Shown: positions 9,895-18,627 of the stretch, piece after piece
Layout: each line of letters opens with the position of its first letter
Numbering within the stretch: the stretch's first letter is position 1
DNA from: Streptomyces roseoviridis
Lineage (GTDB): Bacteria; Actinomycetota; Actinomycetes; Streptomycetales; Streptomycetaceae
Direction: 5' to 3'
Assembly (NCBI RefSeq): GCF_039535235.1
Contig: NZ_BAAAWU010000001.1
Span: 5,642,001-5,706,000, forward strand
Length of the DNA stretch: 64,000 nt
Made by a program: the position numbers and the translations under genes
The notes under the pieces: generated by a model
What the model was told of the DNA's origin: nothing
Database searches by the model: none
The model's input: the letters and a program-made list of their open reading frames with translations, nothing else

Positions 9895-9925
9895 GGGGGC
9901 TCTCCTCGGACTCGGGCGCGGACGG

Positions 9926-10663
9926 TCAGTTCGGGCTGGTCGGGGCGCGGGTCAGCTCCACCGCGGGCAGGGACGGCAGATGGCGCAGGACCGCCGTCTC
10001 GGAGCGCAGCAGGGTCAGTTCCTCGCGCAGCCGCGTCGCCGTGTCCGGGGCCTGGAGCAGCCGCTGCTTGGCCGGGATGTCGAGGACGGCGGCGGCGGCG
10101 ACCAGGTACGACACGACGGAGGGGTCGTCCGGCAGCTCGCTGGTGGTGAGGGAGCGCTCGCGGGCGCCCGCCAGGCGCTTCTGGTACGCGCGGAAGGCGC
10201 GCAGCACGCCCTCGGCGAGGGTGCCCGCCTCGTCGCCCTGCTCCTCCGGGATCTCCTCGACCTCGGCCGTCAGGAACGGGCCGCTCGCGTCGACGGAGAG
10301 CAGCTTCACCCGCGTCGTGCCGGTGGCCATCACCTCGAAGCCGCCGTTCGCGCGCTCCCGGATCGACGCGGCGTCGGCGACGCAGCCGACCCGGTGGAAG
10401 GCCTGGATGGGGTCCGGGCCGAAGCCCGCCGCCGGACCCTTCTCCGGCAGCGCCGTCTGGTCGGGCAGGCCCGGGGCCGTCGGCGCGACCTCCCGGCCGT
10501 CGCGGATCGCCACGACGGCGAAGCGCCGCGGCTCGGACTCGTCCGTCTGGAGCAGCGCGCGCATCATGGCGCGATAACGCTCCTCGAAGACGTTCAGGGG
10601 CAGCACGAGGCCCGGGAACAGCACCGTGTTGAGCGGGAACAGAGGCAGACGGGCGGTGGTCAC
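9926..10663 (-). CDS. LON substrate-binding (N-terminal) domain protein
   Basis: A 245-residue stand-alone homologue of the N-terminal domain of Lon protease: LPLFPLNTVLFPGLVLPLNVFEERYRAMM at the start, a middle beta-rich part, and helices at the end. It lacks AAA+ and protease domains, so it is not itself a protease; such proteins are usually annotated as LON peptidase substrate-binding domain proteins of unknown role. Start GTG 10663 has a TAGGCT element eight bases upstream that overlaps the stop of the preceding gene. A TTG three codons earlier is an alternative. Confidence 0.88.
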   Translation of the reverse strand: MTTARLPLFPLNTVLFPGLVLPLNVFEERYRAMMRALLQTDESEPRRFAVVAIRDGREVAPTAPGLPDQTALPEKGPAAGFGPDPIQAFHRVGCVADAASIRERANGGFEVMATGTTRVKLLSVDASGPFLTAEVEEIPEEQGDEAGTLAEGVLRAFRAYQKRLAGARERSLTTSELPDDPSVVSYLVAAAAVLDIPAKQRLLQAPDTATRLREELTLLRSETAVLRHLPSLPAVELTRAPTSPN

Positions 10664-10674
10664 AGCGGTCAAGC

Positions 10675-11724
10675 CTAATGGCCGCCGGGCCGGCCCCCGT
10701 CGCCCGTCCCCGCGTCCCTTCCGGGCCCGGCGCGCAGCGGCGTGCGGCGGGCCACCTCGCGTACGGCACCGGCGCGCGCGTCCAGGAAACCGCGCAGCGG
10801 GTCCTCGGCCACCAGCGTCCAGGGGAACGTGGTCGCCTGCGGCCCGATCCGCCCGAACTCGGCGAGGGCGTCGTGCCAGCGGCCCCGCTCCACCAGGACG
10901 TGGACCAGGAGGTTGCGCACCTCCGCCGGCCCCAGGTCGCCCGCCGGGTATCCGGCCGACAGGGCGAGCGCGCGGTCCGCCGCCGCGTCGATCCGCTCGC
11001 GGCCCACCCCCTGCCCCGGCGCGGGCCCGGAGAGCAGCTGCGAGAAGGCCGCCCGCACCGGCAGCGCCTGCACCAGCGAGCCCGGCAGCGCGTCCTCGGC
11101 GGCCTGCTCGGCGAAGTCGAAGCACTCGCGGTGCGAGCCGTACCACTGCGCCGACAGGTACTTCAGGGCGGCCACGTGACTGCCGTAGTGGTTCGGTGCA
11201 CGCCGGACGGCCTGCTCCCACAGCGCCTCGAAGGCGGTGTGCCCGGCGTGGGTGCCGCGCGCGTGGTCCAGGGCGAGGCGCCACGGCACCGGATCGCGCG
11301 GCGCCGCCTCGGTCGCCGCGTCGATCAGCGGCCCGAGCTCGCGCAGCCGCTCGGCCCTGGCCGGCGACTCCCATGCCCTGCGGACCGCCAGCTGGGCCTT
11401 CACGAGCAGGGCGTCCGGGTCCTGCGGGGCCGCCGCGAGCCAGCGGCCGAGCCAGTCGTCCCTGCGGTACGCGAAGGCGCTCAGCCGGCTCACGTAACGG
11501 TCCCGCTCCTCCCACTCGGCGGCGTCCCGGGTGGTGGCGAGGAGCTTGGCGGCCGGCTCCGGATCGGCGAGCGCGGCGGCGACCAGGGCGGGCGCCAGCC
11601 GCTCGTCCGGTGCGTCGAGCAGCACGTCGTCGTCCGGAGCCAGCCCGGCGGAGAGCCGGGGGCTGTGCCGGACCAGGCGGGTGGTGCCGATCAGGGCGCG
11701 GAGCAGTGACATCGTGCGAATCAT
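10675..11724 (-). CDS. Unknown protein with helical-repeat character
   Basis: A 349-residue protein I do not recognise. It is Ala/Leu/Arg-rich, has no signal peptide or membrane segment, and has repeated helical pairs such as LLVKAQLAVRRAWESP, ALWEQAVRRAPNHYGSHVAAL and NLLVHVLVERGRWHDALAEFGRIG that suggest TPR-like repeats. Two ATG codons (11724, 11712) are possible starts, neither with a clear ribosome site. It lies 11 bases upstream of the LON-domain gene on the same strand. Confidence 0.7.
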   Translation of the reverse strand: MIRTMSLLRALIGTTRLVRHSPRLSAGLAPDDDVLLDAPDERLAPALVAAALADPEPAAKLLATTRDAAEWEERDRYVSRLSAFAYRRDDWLGRWLAAAPQDPDALLVKAQLAVRRAWESPARAERLRELGPLIDAATEAAPRDPVPWRLALDHARGTHAGHTAFEALWEQAVRRAPNHYGSHVAALKYLSAQWYGSHRECFDFAEQAAEDALPGSLVQALPVRAAFSQLLSGPAPGQGVGRERIDAAADRALALSAGYPAGDLGPAEVRNLLVHVLVERGRWHDALAEFGRIGPQATTFPWTLVAEDPLRGFLDARAGAVREVARRTPLRAGPGRDAGTGDGGRPGGH

Positions 11725-11870
11725 TGAAAACCGCAGGTGAGGGCGGCGCCAGTGGGGGGCTGTGAAGCTTTGGTGGGGGCCGGAAGGTTGTGCTGACAGG
11801 AGTCAAGACAGCGTAAAGAAAGGGGTGGACCGGTGCTTCATGCGACCCCGGTCCGACCGTCCCGTCGGGG

Positions 11871-13472
11871 TCATCCGCGCCTCAGCAGCCGCGAGGCCCC
11901 CGCCGCGACCGTCGTGGCGAGCACCCAGCCGAGCAGGATCAGCGCGGTCGACGCCCACTGCCAGAAGCCCTTCATCCGCCAGTAGCCGACCTGGCCGAGA
12001 TCGATCACCGGAAGCAGCAGGTCCAGGGCGTACAGCGTCGCGTTCCAGTGGGGGGACTCGCCGGGCTTGAGCGGCTGCGGGTCATAGCGCGAGAACGCCA
12101 CCGTGCCCGCCGCCCACAGGACCGCCATCCACAGCAGCGCCCGGCCCGGCCGGTAGCCGTACGCGACCGCCAGGTCCTGGACGTACCCCCACAGCTTGCC
12201 CGCCAGCGGCAGCGTCTCGCGGCGCCGCCGCTGCTTGGCGAGCAGCACCTCGCGGGCGTCCTCGTCCTCCCCGCTGCTGCGCAGCACCGCCGCCAGCCGC
12301 TCGTACGGCTCCGGCGCGTACTCCGGGGTGGCCGCCGCCACCCATTCCAGACGCCGGGCCAGCGGGAAGTGCCCGTAGGGCACCAGGGTCTCGTAGATGA
12401 AGCCGTTCATCGCGAGGCCGCCCGGTCCCGGCCAGCTGGTGGACAGGTCGATCAGCGTCACGACCTTCGCCCCGTTGAGCACCACCCGGCCCTCCTCGGG
12501 GCGCTCCCCGTTGAACCGCAGCTCCGGGGTCACGATCCGGCGCAGCGACACCTCCTCCCGGCGCGAGCCGTCCAGCAGGAACCGGGCGTACTGCAGGTCC
12601 ACCGAGTCGCCGAAGCGGCCGTCGTCCAGACGCACCCCGCCGTGGCACTCGACCGGTTTGCGCCGGGCGCCCCGGGCGGGCGTCACCCCGTACGGCGGGG
12701 TGGCCGTGGTGTACTCCGAGGGCTCGTACACCCACGCCGCGTTCAGGTAGAGGGTGCGCTCCACGGTCAGCTGCGGCGCGTTCAGCGCGCGGCGCTGCTG
12801 GGCGCCGCGGAGCACGCTGCCCCGCAGACTGAGCGACACGCCGACCTTCGCCCCGCGCAGGCTCAGCTCCCCGTACGTCTCGATCAGCTCGGCCTGGAGG
12901 TCCTGGGCGACGGCCAGCCCGTCCGCCGTGATCGCCCGGCCGCGCTGGTCGGGCCACACCCGGATCTGGTTGATCAGCAGGTCGGTGCCGATCTGGGCGT
13001 CGGTCAGCCGGATGCCCCGCTCGATGCGGCAGCGCGGCAGATGGAGGTCGCCCTCCGTGTGCAGCCGGGCCGCCTCCAGGCGCGGAATCAGGCACTCGAC
13101 CATCCGCAGCGTCCCGAAGTGGGCCTCCGGCAGGACCACCTCGCCGTCGAAGCGGCAGCCGTTCATCTCCACGTACGGCCCTATCGTGCCGCCCGCCAGA
13201 TTGAGCACCCCCGTGATCCGCGCCCCGCGCAGCTTGAGCGCGGCGACGCGCCCGGATCGCGCCGGCGGCCCGTCGAGCAGCAGCAGGGCCACGACCTCGG
13301 CCCGCACACTGCGCTCCGCGCCCCACACCGTCCCCACCCCGAACGGATCGTCCCGCTCCGGCACCCCCTCCCGCAGATCGCAGCTGTCGCCGACCCGGAA
13401 CGCCCGCCACATCTCCCGCTCCGGGCCGGTCAGGCCCTCGGGCATTCCGTCGTCCTCGCGCGGCTCGGTCAC
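11871..13472 (-). CDS. Membrane-anchored repeat protein, unknown function
   Basis: A 533-residue protein from GTG 13472 with GAGGGGG just upstream; GTG 13493 is a weaker alternative. The central 300 residues carry irregular beta-solenoid-like repeats with A(D/N)L and LRGA elements (LKLRGARITGVLNLAGG, LSLRGAKVGVSLSLRGS, VVLNGAKV), reminiscent of pentapeptide-type solenoids. Two hydrophobic segments near the C-terminus (ALLWMAVLWAAGTVAF and ALILLGWVLATTVAAG) suggest a membrane anchor. It is divergent from hisD, and I can give no function. Confidence 0.75.
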   Translation of the reverse strand: MTEPREDDGMPEGLTGPEREMWRAFRVGDSCDLREGVPERDDPFGVGTVWGAERSVRAEVVALLLLDGPPARSGRVAALKLRGARITGVLNLAGGTIGPYVEMNGCRFDGEVVLPEAHFGTLRMVECLIPRLEAARLHTEGDLHLPRCRIERGIRLTDAQIGTDLLINQIRVWPDQRGRAITADGLAVAQDLQAELIETYGELSLRGAKVGVSLSLRGSVLRGAQQRRALNAPQLTVERTLYLNAAWVYEPSEYTTATPPYGVTPARGARRKPVECHGGVRLDDGRFGDSVDLQYARFLLDGSRREEVSLRRIVTPELRFNGERPEEGRVVLNGAKVVTLIDLSTSWPGPGGLAMNGFIYETLVPYGHFPLARRLEWVAAATPEYAPEPYERLAAVLRSSGEDEDAREVLLAKQRRRRETLPLAGKLWGYVQDLAVAYGYRPGRALLWMAVLWAAGTVAFSRYDPQPLKPGESPHWNATLYALDLLLPVIDLGQVGYWRMKGFWQWASTALILLGWVLATTVAAGASRLLRRG

Positions 13473-13584
13473 TGCCGCCCCCTCGCTTCCCACGATTCCG
13501 TATCCCGGATTCGTACAGCCGTTCTTCCCGCTGAGTGACGGACTGAACGCTAACGGTCAGGAGTGGCGACAAGACGCCAGAGTG

Positions 13585-13609
13585 GCCCGTATCAGCCAGT
13601 GATACGGGC
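13585..13609. promoter_or_regulatory. Candidate operator upstream of hisD
   Basis: A perfect 10-bp dyad: GCCCGTATCA (13585-13594), five-base centre, TGATACGGGC (13600-13609). It lies directly upstream of the expected -35 position of the hisD promoter (about 13610-13615) and is the strongest palindrome in the divergent gap. It may control the his operon or the divergent membrane protein gene. Confidence 0.6.
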
Positions 13610-13632
13610 GACGGACGTTCTCGGCCGTCTGA

Positions 13633-13638
13633 GAGAAT
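13633..13638 (+). promoter_or_regulatory. Putative -10 box of the his operon
   Basis: GAGAAT ends six bases before the hisD GTG at 13645, the spacing typical of leaderless Streptomyces transcripts. No Shine-Dalgarno sequence is present before hisD, which agrees with leaderless translation. Confidence 0.5.
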
Positions 13639-13644
13639 TGACCC

Positions 13645-14970
13645 GTGATCTCTCGAATCGATCTGCGCGGTGACGCCCTCCCCGAGGGTGCCGCCCTGCG
13701 TGACCTGCTGCCCCGTGCCGAGTTCGACGTGGAAGCCGCCCTGGAGAAGGTGCGGCCGATCTGCGAGGACGTGCATCATCGGGGCGACGCGGCGCTGATC
13801 GACTACGCGGAGAAGTTCGACGGAGTGCGCCTGGACCAGGTCCGGGTGCCCGCCGCGGCCCTGGAGCGGGCCCTCGCCGAGCTCGACCCGGCCGTCCGCG
13901 CCGGCCTGGAGGAGTCCATCCGCCGGGCCCGGCTCGTGCACGCCGCCCAGCGCCGCACCACCCACACCACCCAGGTCGTCCCGGGCGGCACCGTGACGGA
14001 GAAGTGGATCCCGGTCGAGCGCGTGGGCCTCTACGCGCCCGGCGGCCGCTCCGTCTACCCCTCCTCCGTGATCATGAACGCGGTCCCGGCGCAGGAGGCG
14101 GGCGTCCCCTCCGTCGCCCTCGCCTCGCCGCCGCAGAAGGAGCACGGCGGCCTGCCGCACCCCACCATCCTCGCCGCCTGCGCCCTCCTCGGCGTCGACG
14201 AGGTGTACGCCGTGGGCGGCGCCCAGGCCGTCGCGATGTTCGCGTACGGCACCGAGACCTGCGCCCCGGCCAACATGGTGACCGGCCCCGGCAACATCTG
14301 GGTCGCCGCCGCCAAGCGCTACTTCACCGGCCGGATCGGCATCGACACCGAGGCCGGACCCACCGAGATCGCGGTCCTCGCGGACTCCACCGCCGACCCG
14401 GTGCACGTCGCGTCCGACCTGATCAGCCAGGCCGAGCACGACCCGCTCGCCGCCGCCGTCCTCGTCACCGACTCCGAGGAGCTCGCCGAGGCCGTCGAGG
14501 CCGAGCTGAAGACCCAGGTCGCCGCCTCCAGGCACGTCGACGACCGGATCGTCCCCGCGCTCTCCGGCAAGCAGTCCGCGATCGTCCTGGTCGACGGCCC
14601 GGACGAGGGCCTGCGCGTGGTCGACGCCTACGGCGCCGAGCACCTGGAGATCCAGACCGCCGACGCCGCCGCCGTCGCCGACCGGGTCCGCAACGCCGGC
14701 GCGATCTTCGTCGGCCCCTGGGCGCCGGTCTCCCTCGGCGACTACTGCGCGGGCTCCAACCACGTGCTGCCCACCGGCGGCTGCGCCTGCCACTCCTCGG
14801 GCCTGTCCGTGCAGTCCTTCCTGCGCGGTGTCCACATCGTGGACTACACGCGCGACGCGCTCGCCGAGGTCGCCCACCACGTGGTGACCCTCGCCGAGGC
14901 GGAGGACCTGCCCGCGCACGGCGCCGCCATCAAGGCCCGGTTCGGGTGGAAGGTGCCGGAGAACAAGTGA
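13645..14970 (+). CDS. hisD: Histidinol dehydrogenase
   Basis: A 441-residue cytosolic zinc enzyme that oxidises L-histidinol through histidinal to L-histidine with two NAD, the last step of histidine synthesis. Recognisable family segments: AEKFDGVRL, VPGGTVTEKWIPVERVGLYAPGG, the cofactor-domain signature TGPGNIWVAAAKRYFTGRIGID, EAGPTEIAVLAD, and the zinc/substrate region AEHLEIQT with SNHVLPTGG. It is the first gene of the operon; its stop overlaps hisC (GTGA). Confidence 0.98.
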   Translation: MISRIDLRGDALPEGAALRDLLPRAEFDVEAALEKVRPICEDVHHRGDAALIDYAEKFDGVRLDQVRVPAAALERALAELDPAVRAGLEESIRRARLVHAAQRRTTHTTQVVPGGTVTEKWIPVERVGLYAPGGRSVYPSSVIMNAVPAQEAGVPSVALASPPQKEHGGLPHPTILAACALLGVDEVYAVGGAQAVAMFAYGTETCAPANMVTGPGNIWVAAAKRYFTGRIGIDTEAGPTEIAVLADSTADPVHVASDLISQAEHDPLAAAVLVTDSEELAEAVEAELKTQVAASRHVDDRIVPALSGKQSAIVLVDGPDEGLRVVDAYGAEHLEIQTADAAAVADRVRNAGAIFVGPWAPVSLGDYCAGSNHVLPTGGCACHSSGLSVQSFLRGVHIVDYTRDALAEVAHHVVTLAEAEDLPAHGAAIKARFGWKVPENK

Positions 14971-16097
14971 CACCGAACGACACCATCCGGATCGACGACC
15001 TCCCGATCCGCGACGAGCTGAAGGGCAAGTCGCCCTACGGCGCGCCTCAGCTCGACGTGCCCGTCCAGCTGAACACCAACGAGAACCCCTACCCGCTGCC
15101 CGAGCCGCTCGTGGCCCGGATCGCGGAGCGGGTCGCCGAGGCCGCCCGCGGCCTCAACCGCTACCCCGACCGGGACGCCGTCGAGCTGCGCACCGAGCTC
15201 GCCCGCTACCTCACCCGTACCGGAAAGCACCCGGTCGCGGCGGAGAACGTGTGGGCCGCCAACGGCTCCAACGAGGTCCTCCAGCAGCTGCTGCAGACCT
15301 TCGGCGGTCCCGGCCGCACCGCGATCGGCTTCGAGCCCTCGTACTCGATGCACGCCCTGATCGCCCGCGGCACCGGCACCGGCTGGATCTCCGGTCCGCG
15401 CGACGAGGACTTCACGATCGACGTGGCGGCGGCGCGGCGGGCGATCGCCGAGCACCGCCCGGACGTCGTCTTCATCACCTCGCCCAACAACCCCACCGGG
15501 ACGGCGGTCGAGGCCGACACCGTCCTCGCGCTGTACGAGGCCGCCCAGGCCGCCAGGCCCTCGCTGGTCGTCGTCGACGAGGCGTACGTGGAGTTCAGCC
15601 ACCGGGACTCGCTGCTGCCCCTCATCGAGGGCCGCCCGAACCTGGTGGTCTCCCGGACCATGTCCAAGGCCTTCGGCGCCGCCGGACTGCGCCTGGGCTA
15701 TCTGGCCGCCCACCGCGCCGTCGTCGACGCCGTGCAGCTGGTCCGCCTCCCGTACCACCTCTCCGCCGTCACCCAGGCCACCGCGCTCGCCGCCCTGGAG
15801 CACACCGACACCCTCCTCGGGTACGTCGAGCAGCTCAAGGCGGAACGCGACCGACTGGTCGCCGAGCTGCGCGCCATCGGCTACGAGGTCACCGAGTCCG
15901 ACGCCAACTTCGTCCAGTTCGGCCGCTTCGACGGAGCCCGCGGCTCCCACGAGGCATGGCAGAAGATCCTCGACCGGGGCGTCCTGGTCCGGGACAACGG
16001 CGTACCGGGCTGGCTGCGGGTCACCGCCGGCACCCCCGAAGAAAACGACGCGTTCCTCGACGCGGTTCGTGAGCTGAAGAAGGAGCAGAACGCATGA
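14967..16097 (+). CDS. hisC: Histidinol-phosphate aminotransferase
   Basis: A 376-residue PLP-dependent fold-type I aminotransferase converting imidazole acetol-phosphate and glutamate to histidinol-phosphate. The Schiff-base lysine is Lys234 in TMSKAFGAAGLRLGY. Other landmarks are LNTNENPYPLP near the N-terminus, SPNNPTGT, VVDEAYVEF, and the carboxylate-binding arginine region GWLRVTAGTPEEN at the end. GTG 14967 overlaps the hisD stop by four bases; its own stop overlaps hisB (ATGA). Confidence 0.97.
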   Translation: MTPNDTIRIDDLPIRDELKGKSPYGAPQLDVPVQLNTNENPYPLPEPLVARIAERVAEAARGLNRYPDRDAVELRTELARYLTRTGKHPVAAENVWAANGSNEVLQQLLQTFGGPGRTAIGFEPSYSMHALIARGTGTGWISGPRDEDFTIDVAAARRAIAEHRPDVVFITSPNNPTGTAVEADTVLALYEAAQAARPSLVVVDEAYVEFSHRDSLLPLIEGRPNLVVSRTMSKAFGAAGLRLGYLAAHRAVVDAVQLVRLPYHLSAVTQATALAALEHTDTLLGYVEQLKAERDRLVAELRAIGYEVTESDANFVQFGRFDGARGSHEAWQKILDRGVLVRDNGVPGWLRVTAGTPEENDAFLDAVRELKKEQNA

Positions 16098-16687
16098 GCC
16101 GCGTAGGCCGCGTTGAGCGCACCACCAAGGAGACCTCCGTCGTCGTCGAGATCGACCTCGACGGCACCGGAAAGGTCGACGTGTCGACCGGGGTCGGCTT
16201 CTACGACCACATGCTGGACCAGCTCGGCCGGCACGGTCTGTTCGACCTGACCGTGAAGACCGACGGTGACCTCCACATCGACTCGCACCACACGATCGAG
16301 GACACCGCCCTCGCGCTGGGCGCCGCCTTCAAGCAGGCCCTCGGCGACAAGGTCGGCATCTACCGCTTCGGCAACTGCACCGTCCCCCTGGACGAGTCGC
16401 TCGCCCAGGTCACCGTCGACCTCTCCGGCCGCCCCTACCTGGTGCACACCGAGCCCGAGAACATGGCGCCGATGATCGGCTCCTACGACACGACGATGAC
16501 CCGGCACATCCTGGAGTCCTTCGTCGCCCAGGCGCAGATCGCCCTGCACGTGCACGTGCCCTACGGGCGCAACGCGCACCACATCGTCGAGTGCCAGTTC
16601 AAGGCCCTGGCCCGCGCCCTGCGCTACGCCTCCGAGCGCGACCCGCGCGCCGCCGGCATCCTCCCCTCGACGAAGGGCGCGCTGTAA
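16094..16687 (+). CDS. hisB: Imidazoleglycerol-phosphate dehydratase
   Basis: A 197-residue monofunctional HisB that dehydrates imidazole glycerol phosphate to imidazole acetol-phosphate. The His/Glu-rich manganese-binding motifs are intact: GFYDHMLDQLGRHG, DSHHTIEDTALALG and, near the end, NAHHIVECQFKALARAL. No histidinol-phosphatase domain is fused to it. ATG 16094 overlaps the hisC stop. Confidence 0.97.
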   Translation: MSRVGRVERTTKETSVVVEIDLDGTGKVDVSTGVGFYDHMLDQLGRHGLFDLTVKTDGDLHIDSHHTIEDTALALGAAFKQALGDKVGIYRFGNCTVPLDESLAQVTVDLSGRPYLVHTEPENMAPMIGSYDTTMTRHILESFVAQAQIALHVHVPYGRNAHHIVECQFKALARALRYASERDPRAAGILPSTKGAL

Positions 16688-16689
16688 CC

Positions 16690-16854
16690 GTGAACGGACT
16701 CTCCACCGTCCTCATCGTCGTCGGGCTCTTCCTGCTCGGCGGCATCTACTCCTTCGTCAAGCAGCAGATGCCCAAGAGCCTGATCGTGCTGCTCTCCATC
16801 GGTGCCGCCATGTGCCTGTCGGCCGGCGTCCTGCGACTGGACGTGTGGTCATGA
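16690..16854 (+). CDS. Small membrane protein inside the his operon
   Basis: A 54-residue protein starting at GTG 16690, two bases after hisB; its stop overlaps the hisH ATG (ATGA). It is almost entirely hydrophobic, with two membrane-spanning segments joined by a short basic turn (KQQMPKS). I recall similar small proteins at this position in other Streptomyces. Function is unknown; its position implies translational coupling with hisH. Confidence 0.75.
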   Translation: MNGLSTVLIVVGLFLLGGIYSFVKQQMPKSLIVLLSIGAAMCLSAGVLRLDVWS

Positions 16855-17498
16855 GCGCGGCCGCACCGAAGAAGGTCGTCGTCTTCGACTACGGCTTCGG
16901 CAACGTGCGCTCCGCCGAGCGCGCCCTCGCCCGGGTCGGCGCCGACGTCGAGATCACCCGTGACTACGACAAGGCGATGAACGCCGACGGACTCCTCGTC
17001 CCCGGCGTCGGCGCCTTCTCCGCCTGCATGCAGGGCCTCAAGGAGGCCCGCGGCGACTGGATCGTCGGCCGCCGCCTGTCCGGCGGCCGCCCCGTCATGG
17101 GCATCTGCGTCGGCATGCAGATCCTCTTCGCCCGGGGCATCGAGCACGGCGTGGAGACCGAGGGCCTCGACGAGTGGCCCGGCACGGTCGAGCCGCTGAA
17201 CGCCCCCGTCGTGCCCCACATGGGCTGGAACACGGTCGACGCGCCCGAGGGCAGCGAGCTGTTCGCGGACCTGGACGCCGACGCCCGGTTCTACTTCGTG
17301 CACTCCTACGCGGTGCGCGACTGGACGCTGGAGATCGGCAACCCCAACCTCCGTGCCCCCAAGGTCACCTGGGCCACCCACGGCGAGCCGTTCGTCGCCG
17401 CGGTGGAGAACGGTGCCCTGTGGGCGACCCAGTTCCACCCCGAGAAGTCCGGTGACGCCGGCGCCCAGCTCCTCACCAACTGGATCGGAACGCTTTGA
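16851..17498 (+). CDS. hisH: Imidazole glycerol phosphate synthase, glutaminase subunit
   Basis: A 215-residue class I glutamine amidotransferase that supplies ammonia to HisF. The catalytic triad is visible: Cys86 in GICVGMQILF, and His and Glu in TQFHPEKSGD. The oxyanion-hole region is VPGVGAF. It is separated from hisF by priA and ridA; the two subunits act as a complex to make IGP and AICAR from PRFAR. The end overlaps priA. Confidence 0.97.
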   Translation: MSAAAPKKVVVFDYGFGNVRSAERALARVGADVEITRDYDKAMNADGLLVPGVGAFSACMQGLKEARGDWIVGRRLSGGRPVMGICVGMQILFARGIEHGVETEGLDEWPGTVEPLNAPVVPHMGWNTVDAPEGSELFADLDADARFYFVHSYAVRDWTLEIGNPNLRAPKVTWATHGEPFVAAVENGALWATQFHPEKSGDAGAQLLTNWIGTL

Positions 17499-18229
17499 TG
17501 TCCCGCACGCTTGAACTGCTCCCGGCCGTCGACGTCCGCGACGGCCAGGCCGTCCGCCTCGTCCACGGCGAGTCCGGCACCGAGACCTCCTACGGCTCCC
17601 CGCTCGAGGCCGCCCTCGCCTGGCAGCGCTCCGGCGCCGAGTGGCTGCACCTGGTCGACCTGGACGCCGCCTTCGGCACCGGCGACAACCGGGAGCTGGT
17701 CCGCCAGGTCACCGAGGCGATGGACATCAAGGTCGAGCTGTCCGGCGGCATCCGCGACGACGCCTCGCTGGCCGCCGCCCTCGCCACCGGCTGCACCCGC
17801 GTCAACCTGGGCACCGCCGCCCTGGAGACCCCCGAGTGGGTCGCCAAGGTCATCGCCGAGCACGGCGACAAGATCGCCGTCGGTCTGGACGTGCGCGGCA
17901 CCACCCTGAAGGGCCGCGGCTGGACCCGCGACGGCGGCGACCTCTACGAGACGCTCGCCCGCCTCGACTCCGAGGGCTGCGCCCGTTACGTCGTCACCGA
18001 CATCGCCAAGGACGGCACGCTGCAGGGCCCCAACCTGGAGCTCCTGAAGAACGTCTGTGCGGCCACCGACAAGCCGGTCGTCGCCTCCGGCGGCGTGTCC
18101 TCCCTGGACGACCTGCGGGCGCTGGCCGGACTCGTCCCGCTGGGCGTCGAGGGCGCCATCGTCGGCAAGGCGCTGTACGCCAAGGCGTTCACCCTGGAGG
18201 ACGCCCTGAAGGCGGTGGCCGCCGCATGA
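17498..18229 (+). CDS. priA: Bifunctional phosphoribosyl isomerase (HisA/TrpF)
   Basis: A 243-residue (beta/alpha)8 barrel. In Streptomyces and mycobacteria the PriA enzyme catalyses both the HisA step (ProFAR to PRFAR) and the TrpF step of tryptophan synthesis. The two catalytic aspartates fall in LLPAVDVRDG and TDIAKDGTLQGPN, and the phosphate-binding glycines in ELSGGIRDD and VASGGVSS. The Arg/Trp-containing loop GRGWTRDGG fits PriA-type dual specificity. No separate trpF is present near the trp genes in this window, which agrees. Start ATG 17498 overlaps the hisH stop by one base. Confidence 0.95.
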   Translation: MSRTLELLPAVDVRDGQAVRLVHGESGTETSYGSPLEAALAWQRSGAEWLHLVDLDAAFGTGDNRELVRQVTEAMDIKVELSGGIRDDASLAAALATGCTRVNLGTAALETPEWVAKVIAEHGDKIAVGLDVRGTTLKGRGWTRDGGDLYETLARLDSEGCARYVVTDIAKDGTLQGPNLELLKNVCAATDKPVVASGGVSSLDDLRALAGLVPLGVEGAIVGKALYAKAFTLEDALKAVAAA

Positions 18230-18627
18230 GCGACTCCGTACGCAGGGTCGTGACGGGCGCCCCCTGGGAGGAGCAGTTCGGCTACTCCCGCGCGGTCGAG
18301 CTGCCGAACGGGACCGTCCTGGTCTCGGGCTGCACCTCCGTGGTGGGCGGCCAGATCGCCGACGGCGGTCCGTACGAGCAGGCCGTGAACTCCTTCAACG
18401 TCGCCTTCGACGCCCTCGAGCAGCTGGGCCTGGGGGCCGAGCACGTCGTGCGCACCCGCATGTACATCACGCACGCGCGGGACGTCGACGAGGTCGGCCG
18501 CGCCCACAAGGAGCTGTTCGACGCCGTCCGTCCGGCCGCGTCGATGATCATCGTCTCCGGTTTCGTCGACCCGCGCCTCGTCGTCGAGGTCGAGGTCGAG
18601 GCGTACCGGGGGGAGGAGGGCCGATGA
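18226..18627 (+). CDS. RidA family protein
   Basis: A 133-residue member of the RidA/YjgF/UK114 family. Family features: the central VVRTRMYITHARDVDEVGRAHKELF stretch with the substrate-carboxylate-binding Arg, and the C-terminal VDPRLVVEVEVEAY. Canonical RidA deaminates reactive enamine/imine intermediates released by PLP enzymes; whether this paralogue does so is not shown. It is coupled on both sides by four-base overlaps to priA and hisF, so it is made with the his enzymes. Confidence 0.88.
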   Translation: MSDSVRRVVTGAPWEEQFGYSRAVELPNGTVLVSGCTSVVGGQIADGGPYEQAVNSFNVAFDALEQLGLGAEHVVRTRMYITHARDVDEVGRAHKELFDAVRPAASMIIVSGFVDPRLVVEVEVEAYRGEEGR

